A DNA stretch of 40,297 nt from Succiniclasticum ruminis DSM 9236. Its GTDB lineage: Bacteria; Bacillota; Negativicutes; Acidaminococcales; Acidaminococcaceae. Shown here piece by piece: positions 35,320-40,297 of this stretch; the stretch's first letter is position 1, and each line of letters begins with the position of its first letter. Location of the stretch: contig NZ_FONL01000016.1 in NCBI RefSeq assembly GCF_900112895.1, positions 1 through 40,297 on the forward strand, read 5' to 3'. The notes beneath the pieces are model-generated. The model was not told the DNA's origin. It did no database searches and worked only from the letters and a program-made list of their open reading frames with translations. The position numbers were made by a program, and so were the translations under genes.

Positions 35320-35913
35320 TCACTGCTCATCCTGCCGGGACGGCTTATATATTTTTTTGCCTTTCGCCACATAGTTCCGCAGCACCTGCTCGCCCAGCTC
35401 CCGCTCAATGTTGCCGTACACGATGATGCCCCGTTTCCTAAACTCTTCCAGCCATCCGGGTTTATAGCCTTCATCAAACCCCGTGATCTCTTCCACGGAT
35501 TCGGTAGGCACGCCGTAGTACACTTCCTTTATGCCTGACCACATAATGCCGCCCATGCACATCAGACAAGGCTCAGAGGTTGAATACAATTTCAAATAAA
35601 ACGGGGAAAGATCATACGTTCCCAGCTTTTCCTCCGCTGCTTTTATGGCATTCATCTCCGCATGATTATGGGAACAATTGTCCAGCGTAACCGTGTTCGG
35701 CATTTTTGCCACAAGGTTCCCCTCCGCGTCATAGATTGCCGCGGCAAAGGGACCGCTGCCCAGATCCGCCAGTTCCTCCAGTTCATGTTGCAGCGCCGCG
35801 ATAATGCGGCTTGCTTCCGCAATTTTATGTTTGTCAGGCGTTTCGTTTGAAACAACCCTGGAAGATACAACCGCAGAAGCGGAAAATGTTTCACGTGAAA
35901 TATTGTCAGCCAT
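35320..35913 (-). CDS. Cytidine/guanine-deaminase-fold protein
   Basis: This zinc-dependent deaminase has motif HAEMNAI (zinc His and proton-shuttle Glu) near residue 88 and PCLMCMGGIMW (two zinc cysteines) about 30 residues later, closest to guanine deaminase/tRNA-adenosine deaminase class enzymes. An N-terminal extension of about 30 residues is encoded partly by a parS-like site. The start is ATG 35913 (MADNISRETF), which overlaps the end of the kinase gene; GTG 35922 is an alternative. It is the third enzyme of the Sir2-kinase-deaminase operon. Confidence 0.85.
   Translation of the reverse strand: MADNISRETFSASAVVSSRVVSNETPDKHKIAEASRIIAALQHELEELADLGSGPFAAAIYDAEGNLVAKMPNTVTLDNCSHNHAEMNAIKAAEEKLGTYDLSPFYLKLYSTSEPCLMCMGGIMWSGIKEVYYGVPTESVEEITGFDEGYKPGWLEEFRKRGIIVYGNIERELGEQVLRNYVAKGKKIYKPSRQDEQ
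35887..35902. promoter_or_regulatory. Second parS-like site, inside a coding region
   Basis: TGTTTCACGTGAAATA matches the parS palindrome at 15 of 16 positions (the C of the last ACA is T). It encodes NISRETF-region residues of the deaminase. Several known parS sites lie in coding sequence. Confidence 0.7.
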
Positions 35914-36754
35914 TTCTATCACTCACTTTCTTCGCCCATTCCCAGGGTCCTGCATACTTTACGCTTTCGGTGGCGATTTTTGAAGCGAACGTAAGAGCTT
36001 CCCTGAAATCATACTGCTTATGATAATAAGCAAAGCAAAACGCCCCATGGAAAATATCCCCGGCCGCCAGGCTGTCCACGCAGGTCACGGACGCTACAGG
36101 AATCTCACCGTCATCCAGACGCACCGGTTTTTCTCCCCTTGTCATGGCCTTTTTGGCATTCGCACATTCTTCGATGGCAAAAATGTCACGGCCCGCAGGA
36201 TCCCTGAACTCTTCGGAAGAAATTACAACACTTGCTTTTTTAAGAAACGCAAGGGTTTCTCCTTTCCAGGAACCCGCATCCACTACAATTTCACAAGCAC
36301 AGTCAGGAAGAACGCCCAGCGAAAGTTCCTGCTGGTTCAGGTCAAACAGGCAGAAAGCCGGTTCTTCCAACGCAGGAACATGAATTGTTTTATATTGGTT
36401 CTGGCCGCTGAAAATCTGCCGGTCGCCGTTCCGGTCCACCGCGATGGCCGCCACGGCAGGCATGGCATCATCCTCCGTACAATTGACAACGGTCACGCCA
36501 AATTTTTCCAGCGTTTCTTTTATCATGTGCGACTCCGCCGTGTTGCCGAGGCAGGTGACCAACACAGCGCTTCCGCCCAGCAGCGAATAAGTTATGGCCG
36601 CGTTCGCCGCCGGCCCGCCCACAAGCCTCGTGAAATGATTCGTTTTTACTTTGGAATTTTTCCGGGGATGGGAATCGACATAAAACACATAGTCCATTGT
36701 CGTCAATCCCACAAAATATCCCCGGGGATTTGTTTGCCGTTCCAGTCTGTCCAT
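35906..36754 (-). CDS. PfkB-family (ribokinase-like) carbohydrate/nucleoside kinase
   Basis: This 282-residue kinase has the N-terminal glycine region LVGGPAANAAITYSLLGG and the C-terminal signature VDSLAAGDIFHGAF with the catalytic aspartate (usual form DTTGAGD). It phosphorylates a sugar or nucleoside with ATP. The ATG at 36754 lies one base after the Sir2 stop, and its 3' end overlaps the deaminase start, so the three are co-translated. In this company a ribose- or nucleoside-like substrate is plausible. Confidence 0.88.
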   Translation of the reverse strand: MDRLERQTNPRGYFVGLTTMDYVFYVDSHPRKNSKVKTNHFTRLVGGPAANAAITYSLLGGSAVLVTCLGNTAESHMIKETLEKFGVTVVNCTEDDAMPAVAAIAVDRNGDRQIFSGQNQYKTIHVPALEEPAFCLFDLNQQELSLGVLPDCACEIVVDAGSWKGETLAFLKKASVVISSEEFRDPAGRDIFAIEECANAKKAMTRGEKPVRLDDGEIPVASVTCVDSLAAGDIFHGAFCFAYYHKQYDFREALTFASKIATESVKYAGPWEWAKKVSDRNG

Positions 36755-36755
36755 T

Positions 36756-37502
36756 TTAAATCCCTTCTACCGCCGCCGAAAGCACCTTCCCGATGGCGTC
36801 GCGTATGACAAGCTCCGCTCTGGAGTCCGCTTTCGTTTCGGTCTTGTTGATCAGAACGAGATGGTGCCCCCGGAAATAATCGATCAGCCCCGCCGCCGGA
36901 TAGACCACCAGCGACGTGCCGCCGATGATCAGCGTATCCGCTTCCCGGATGGCGCGGACCGCGTTATGCACCACATCGGAATCCAGGCCTTCCTCATAAA
37001 GCACCACGCCCGGCCGGACGATGCCGCCGCAGTCTTCACAATAGGGAATCGGCTTGTTTTCTTCCTGCAGCACGTAGTCCACCGGATACACCCTGCCGCA
37101 CTGCAGGCATGGCCACCGGAGAATGGAACCGTGCAGCTCGTACACGGTTTTTGAGCCCGCCAGCTGATGCAGCCCGTCAATATTCTGCGTGACGACGGCC
37201 TTCAGAATGCCGCGCCGTTCCAGTTCCGCCAGCGCGATATGCCCCGCGTTGGGCCGGATGTTCCGGAAAATCCGGTGTTCCCTGTAGAACTCGAAGAACG
37301 CTTCCGTATGGTTCACGAAGAAACTGTGGGAAGCCATCTCCTCCGGACGGAACTCCTGATGGAGCCTCCGGCTGTAGATTCCGTTGGCGCTGCGGAAATC
37401 CGGCACCCCGGACTCCGTGGACATCCCGGCGCCGCCGAAGAACACAACATTTTTACTTTCCCTAAGAATCTGTGTAAGCGCTTCTATACTGTTCATTTTC
37501 AT
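36756..37502 (-). CDS. cobB: Sir2-family NAD-dependent protein deacylase
   Basis: This 248-residue protein has the sirtuin motifs GAGMSTESGVPDFRS (NAD site) near 24, TQNIDGLHQLAG near 105 and the catalytic histidine in YELHGS. A C-x2-C...C-x2-C zinc site (CLQC and CEDC) lies between about 132 and 158. It removes acyl groups from lysine, producing nicotinamide and O-acyl-ADP-ribose. The ATG at 37502 overlaps the stop of a 37-codon upstream ORF (ATGA). Confidence 0.93.
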   Translation of the reverse strand: MKMNSIEALTQILRESKNVVFFGGAGMSTESGVPDFRSANGIYSRRLHQEFRPEEMASHSFFVNHTEAFFEFYREHRIFRNIRPNAGHIALAELERRGILKAVVTQNIDGLHQLAGSKTVYELHGSILRWPCLQCGRVYPVDYVLQEENKPIPYCEDCGGIVRPGVVLYEEGLDSDVVHNAVRAIREADTLIIGGTSLVVYPAAGLIDYFRGHHLVLINKTETKADSRAELVIRDAIGKVLSAAVEGI

Positions 37503-37612
37503 CCTTTCTCCGGATTAAGGATCTCTGTTTCAGGATATTCCAGAGGAGCACTGCAAATCAAACATTCTTCTTTCACAAACCGTTCCCCTGATAAACCACT
37601 TTCTGTGTACAC
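37499..37612 (-). CDS. 37-codon CxxC micro-protein preceding the sirtuin
   Basis: The GTG start at 37612 has AAGGA at good spacing. The product contains the segment EECLICSAPLEYPETEI, like the first half of a zinc ribbon (C-x2-C followed by APLEY) found at the start of some methyltransferase and regulator proteins. The usual second CxxC is missing because the ORF stops at the sirtuin start (ATGA overlap). It may be a truncated relic used as a translational lead-in, or a peptide that dimerises to bind zinc. Confidence 0.45.
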   Translation of the reverse strand: MYTESGLSGERFVKEECLICSAPLEYPETEILNPEKG

Positions 37613-37626
37613 TCCGTTTTCCTTAA

Positions 37627-37662
37627 TTATAACAAAACAGCCGCGGAAAAATCCACGGCTGT
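37627..37662 (-). repeat. Dispersed hairpin repeat, copy 3; terminator of the RiPP-type operon
   Basis: ACAGCCG...CGGCTGT with GG/CC inside is followed on the minus strand by TTTTGTTATAATTAAGG. It lies 35 bp after the precursor stop at 37698, and its TATAAT is 13 bp before the GTG of the micro-protein, so it may both end one operon and start the next. Confidence 0.75.
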
Positions 37663-37697
37663 TGAGTCATTTACTGTGCAAAATTGGAGTTTTTCGA

Positions 37698-37931
37698 TTA
37701 TTCTATCCGTTTCGGCCGTTGGGCATCATACGGACCGGTGCCACCGGCAATAGCCTGCAGCTTTTCCCCGTCCAGATCGTAATCGGCCAGCTCCGCCATG
37801 TACGCTTCCGCTTCCTCTTTGGTTATCTCATAGCCGCCGGCCTTCGCCAGCGCTATCAGTTCGTCGGCAGTTTTGCACTGCATGGCCTTCATGATTTGTG
37901 CTTTTGTGAGTTCTTTTTTGTTGATCGGTAT
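37698..37931 (-). CDS. RiPP precursor with Nif11-like leader and double-glycine site (ATA start)
   Basis: Read from the codon aligned with its paralogue's ATG, this is 77 residues: a helical leader (KKELTKAQIMKAMQCKTADE onward), ELADYDLDGEKLQAIAGG ending at Gly64, and a 13-residue core TGPYDAQRPKRIE. The pattern D-L-D/x-E-x-L-x-A-I-A-GG is that of Nif11/double-glycine leaders, cleaved by C39-type peptidase-transporters. The first codon is ATA, eight bases after a perfect GGGAGGG ribosome site. The first ATG (37892) has no ribosome site and would remove 13 leader residues. It follows the radical SAM gene by 27 bp. Confidence 0.78.
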   Translation of the reverse strand: MPINKKELTKAQIMKAMQCKTADELIALAKAGGYEITKEEAEAYMAELADYDLDGEKLQAIAGGTGPYDAQRPKRIE

Positions 37932-37958
37932 AGCAGAATCCCTCCCAAATTCAATTAT

Positions 37959-39593
37959 TTATTTTTCCGCTTCCGCCGGTTCCGGTAAAAAGGCGGTCGC
38001 TTTTACGATATCAAATATTTCCTTCTGGCTGGTTGTTGACATAATCGTCTCCCGTTCCGCATTTGTAAACCGCGAGGCAGGTCCGGCCAGGGACAGTGTC
38101 AGTTCACCTGCGCAGGCATCCATGCATGCTTCCCCCGCGGCAGCGGCGGCACAACGTTTTTCCCATTCCCGACCGGCCACACGGGACGCAACGAAAGCAA
38201 AAATTTCCCTGACCTCGCCGCAGAACTCCCGGAAGTAGTCGCCATGCGCGTTGCTGGAGCGGGAAGCGCAGCCACCCCGGCAGATCAGGGCGTGCGGGCA
38301 GGTCTGGCAGGCTTTCATCAAATCCACGGTGCGGGTACGCCACTTTGCCTTATTGAAATTCCATAAGAACCGGCTCATACCGGGCTGGACGTAACCCGTC
38401 ACCTGGTCGTCTTTCCCTACGACGTCCCAGCAGGTATAGATTTTCCCGAAGGGGTCCACCACCAGCATTCCCGTCTCGGCACCGCAATACGCCGGGGAGA
38501 AATCCGGATAACTTTCCTTTTTGAAGAGATTGTTCATCCGGTACCAGATCATGTCGTACTGGCTCTGGCGGGCAACCGCCTCCTCCGCCGTGAAGCCGAT
38601 CTTCATCATTTCGTCAATGGTATCCTGCTCGCTGATATTCTTTTCGGGATGCGCGTCATCGGTGGTCGCCTTAAAGTAATAGCTGAACACGCCCCGCTTC
38701 GTCTTCGCTTTGAGATCGGTTTTCCTGAGTTCCGCCTCTTCTTTGGCCCGTTCTTCTTCTTTCGCGATAAAGCCCCGGGCCTTCAGGTCATCGACCAGGT
38801 CCTTAATCCCGTGCAGGTTCTCTTTGCCCACGTTCACCCGCAGACGCACCGTCACGCCCCGCTGCAGCGCCAGTTCCACATTGCGGAGGATGCGGTCGTA
38901 GGTGGGCAGGCCGTTCTTGTGGAGACGCCGGCGGTCATTCAGCTCCGCCGTGCCGTCCACCGTCACCTGTATGCTTCCCAGCTTGTATTCCTCCATGAAG
39001 TCCAGATACGCTTCCAGATCGTACCCGTTGGTGACGGCGCCCATGAACAGCCCCATTTCCCTGCATTTGCCGGCAATCTTTTTTACCACGCCGATGTTCT
39101 TTGCCAGGAAAGGTTCCCCGCCATAGAACGTGCAGCCGTTCACCACATAACCCCGCGCTTTGTAGTCCTTCAGCGCGGCGAAAACGGCCTCTATCATCTC
39201 ATCGCTCATGGTGTTATCGAGCCAGTCCTGCCCTTTCTTCAGCCGGTGCTGTTCAAAGCAGTACGGGCAGCGGAAGTTGCAGTCGTAGGTGGGCATGATG
39301 ACCAGCCCTACACCCATGCGGCCCTGAACGTTCTTGTAGATGCGTGAAAAAAGTTTCAGGTCCGCCAGTTCGCCCGCTTCGTCTTTGCGGGTAATGTGTC
39401 CGCGCAGCATAAGCCGTTCCCGCAACGCGGCGGACAATCCGGCAAAATTTCCTGCCTGCAGCCTGTCCGCGTCTTCCTTCGGCACTACGTCCATGGCGCC
39501 GTACAGGCCGTTCACCAGCAGCGCGTATCCCTCAATCGGTTTTTCATCCGCACCGACCAGCGGCAGGATGATTTCATAGGTGCTTAGTCTCAT
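37959..39593 (-). CDS. Radical SAM/SPASM peptide maturase
   Basis: This 544-residue enzyme has C105-x3-C109-x2-C112, which binds the SAM [4Fe-4S] cluster, with YGGEPF at 157-162. A C-terminal SPASM region has cysteines at 370, 388, 429, 432, 438, 442 and 458 for auxiliary clusters (CGAETG..., CWD, CQTCPHALICRGGC). The first 95 residues resemble the N-terminal leader-binding region of peptide-modifying SPASM enzymes. A lysine/glutamate-rich insert is at 276-300. Such enzymes install C-C, C-S or C-O crosslinks or epimerise residues in RiPP cores. It lies between two precursor-like genes; its ATG is 3 bases after the stop of the first and in the same frame. Confidence 0.93.
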   Translation of the reverse strand: MRLSTYEIILPLVGADEKPIEGYALLVNGLYGAMDVVPKEDADRLQAGNFAGLSAALRERLMLRGHITRKDEAGELADLKLFSRIYKNVQGRMGVGLVIMPTYDCNFRCPYCFEQHRLKKGQDWLDNTMSDEMIEAVFAALKDYKARGYVVNGCTFYGGEPFLAKNIGVVKKIAGKCREMGLFMGAVTNGYDLEAYLDFMEEYKLGSIQVTVDGTAELNDRRRLHKNGLPTYDRILRNVELALQRGVTVRLRVNVGKENLHGIKDLVDDLKARGFIAKEEERAKEEAELRKTDLKAKTKRGVFSYYFKATTDDAHPEKNISEQDTIDEMMKIGFTAEEAVARQSQYDMIWYRMNNLFKKESYPDFSPAYCGAETGMLVVDPFGKIYTCWDVVGKDDQVTGYVQPGMSRFLWNFNKAKWRTRTVDLMKACQTCPHALICRGGCASRSSNAHGDYFREFCGEVREIFAFVASRVAGREWEKRCAAAAAGEACMDACAGELTLSLAGPASRFTNAERETIMSTTSQKEIFDIVKATAFLPEPAEAEK

Positions 39594-39596
39594 GAT

Positions 39597-39776
39597 TCAC
39601 ATCTTCCTTTGCTGACCAGAGGCCGAAGCCGCCAGTTCCGCCATATACGATTCGGCTTCTTCTCTGGTAATCGTAAAGCCCCCGGCTTTCGCCATTTCCA
39701 TCAGTTCCTCCGGTGTTTTGCACTGCATGGCTTTTACAACCATTTCTTTTGTAAGATCTTTTTTGTAGATCGGCAT
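39597..39776 (-). CDS. Nif11-like leader peptide without core (59 aa)
   Basis: The residues MPIYKKDLTKEMVVKAMQCK begin a sequence paralogous to the peptide at 37698: both have the KAMQCKT-x-(E/D)EL helix, AKAGG-(F/Y)-x-ITxEEAExYMAELA. It then ends in SASGQQRKM, with no double glycine and no core. GGGGAGGG precedes its ATG. The stop TGA is followed by ATC and then the maturase ATG, all in one frame. It may be a precursor that lost its core, a leader acting in trans on the enzyme, or an upstream regulator of maturase translation. Confidence 0.75.
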   Translation of the reverse strand: MPIYKKDLTKEMVVKAMQCKTPEELMEMAKAGGFTITREEAESYMAELAASASGQQRKM

Positions 39777-40051
39777 AGTAACACCCTCCCCAAAAAAGCT
39801 TTTTAATGCATCTCACTAATTATATACAGGACAAAATATCGAAAATTGACACTCACGGGAATTATTTTTTAAATTATATCACAGAACCTTTGGTGAGTAA
39901 AACTGCAACTTACAGTAACAGTCTCATCTGTATTTCATTATAATCGCTTCCACCCCTTCAAGGGGTGGTTCGCTTAGCCCTATAAGGGCCCAACACAGGC
40001 CAGCGCCTAAATGACGCTGGCTTTCACTTTGTTCAAGCCGCAGTGGTATGA
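39777..40051. other. Promoter region of the RiPP-type operon and IS200 right end
   Basis: 39777-39850 is AT-rich and carries TATAAT on the minus strand about 45 bp before the 59-aa gene, a probable promoter with a poor -35. 39950-40021 belongs to the IS end. No gene is seen. Confidence 0.5.
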
Positions 40052-40297
40052 CTACTTGCTACCCTTAAAAGGGTCTTCGTATTCTTTACTGAATAACGAA
40101 TCTTCCATTTGATCCATCTTATCCTGTTCCCGGATATATTTCTGTATGGTTTGCGCATTCAGCCCTACCGTACTAACGTAATATCCGGTTGCCCAGAATT
40201 TTCGATTTCCAAATTTATATTTCAGATTCGCATGTCGTTCAAATATCATCAGTGAACTTTTTCCCTTTAGATACCCCATGATATAGGAAACACTCAT
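39950..40297 (-). mobile_element. IS200-type insertion sequence, transposase-stop end
   Basis: After the transposase stop come a hairpin GCCAGCG/CGCTGGC (39999-40021), an AGCCC/GGGC(C) pair, and a hairpin with 8-bp arms CCACCCCT and AGGGGTGG and a 3-nt loop (39950-39968). That last hairpin has the same size and CCACC start as the one at the left-edge element (243-261). It is probably the right-end recognition hairpin. The rest of the element lies outside the window. Confidence 0.65.
40052..40297 (-). CDS. tnpA: IS200/IS605-family transposase TnpA, C-terminal part (cut by window edge)
   Basis: The 81 visible residues (YIMGYLKGKSSLMIFERHAN, GNRKFWATGYYVSTVGLNAQTIQKYIREQ, EYEDPFKGSK) are the standard C-terminal half of IS200 TnpA. 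It includes the helix with the catalytic tyrosine, probably in the GYYVSTVG-to-KYI region. No stop or frameshift is seen in this part. It has the same orientation as the transposase at the left edge. Confidence 0.92.
   Translation of the reverse strand: MSVSYIMGYLKGKSSLMIFERHANLKYKFGNRKFWATGYYVSTVGLNAQTIQKYIREQDKMDQMEDSLFSKEYEDPFKGSK

Noticed and set aside
37698-39593. Spliceotide (PlpX-type tyramine-excising) system
   Set aside because: The leader type and enzyme class are compatible, but the core reads PYD and lacks the X-Y-G motif these enzymes need.
39574-39816. 80-codon minus-strand ORF overlapping the leader-only peptide
   Set aside because: It is the wrong frame of the same DNA. The paralogy with the peptide at 37698, the ribosome site and the ATG all support the 59-aa frame.
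1-40297. CRISPR arrays, prophage genes, integrases and rRNA
   Set aside because: No regularly spaced repeats, Cas, capsid, integrase or rRNA sequence was seen in either strand.

Overview
This is a mosaic bacterial chromosome segment with strong Shine-Dalgarno sites, sigma-A-type promoters and lipoprotein signal peptides. The gene families (CobN plus ChlI/ChlD, TAXI-type TRAP and NSS transporters, Peripla_BP_2 uptake, Nif11-like leaders) fit an anaerobic Firmicute, most likely a Negativicute. That assignment is an inference from gene content; there is no rRNA to confirm it. Two parS-like ParB sites (one a perfect 16-bp palindrome) suggest that the window lies in the origin-proximal part of the chromosome.

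Layout. Position 1-300 is the start of an IS200-type element whose transposase runs off the left edge. 636-11966 is one long plus-strand cluster: CobN/BchH-type chelatase, ChlI, ChlD, an ABC-2 exporter pair, then a lipoprotein, FecCD-type permease and ATPase importing a corrinoid, haem or siderophore. The cluster looks like a metal-tetrapyrrole uptake and metallation (or demetallation) unit. 11967-12600 holds several strong hairpins and one small membrane protein. 12591-12915 is a minus-strand tRNA operon (Lys-Val-Asp-Phe order of transcription) with a consensus promoter and a terminator. ilvD follows at 13769.

15681-19208 is a minus-strand phosphonate-type ABC system (lipoprotein, ATPase, double permease). 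Its leader carries a THI-box/TPP-riboswitch-like element and an intrinsic terminator, so I read it as a thiamine-compound importer rather than a phosphonate importer. 19715-24499 is a TAXI TRAP system with an NSS symporter; a 196-nt imperfect palindrome sits between the TRAP genes. 24744-35235 is mostly secreted, lipoprotein or membrane proteins of unknown role, with queC, a methyltransferase-fold protein, and a membrane-anchored carboxylesterase-fold protein that appears to have lost its catalytic residues.

35320-37612 is a tightly overlapping operon: CxxC micro-protein, Sir2 deacylase, PfkB kinase and cytidine/guanine-deaminase-fold protein. 37698-39776 is a compact RiPP-type locus: a radical SAM/SPASM enzyme between two short paralogous Nif11-like peptides. 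Only one of these has a double-glycine leader end and a 13-residue core, and that one lacks an ATG at the homologous start (ATA instead). The window closes with the 3' part of another IS200-type transposase entering from the right edge.
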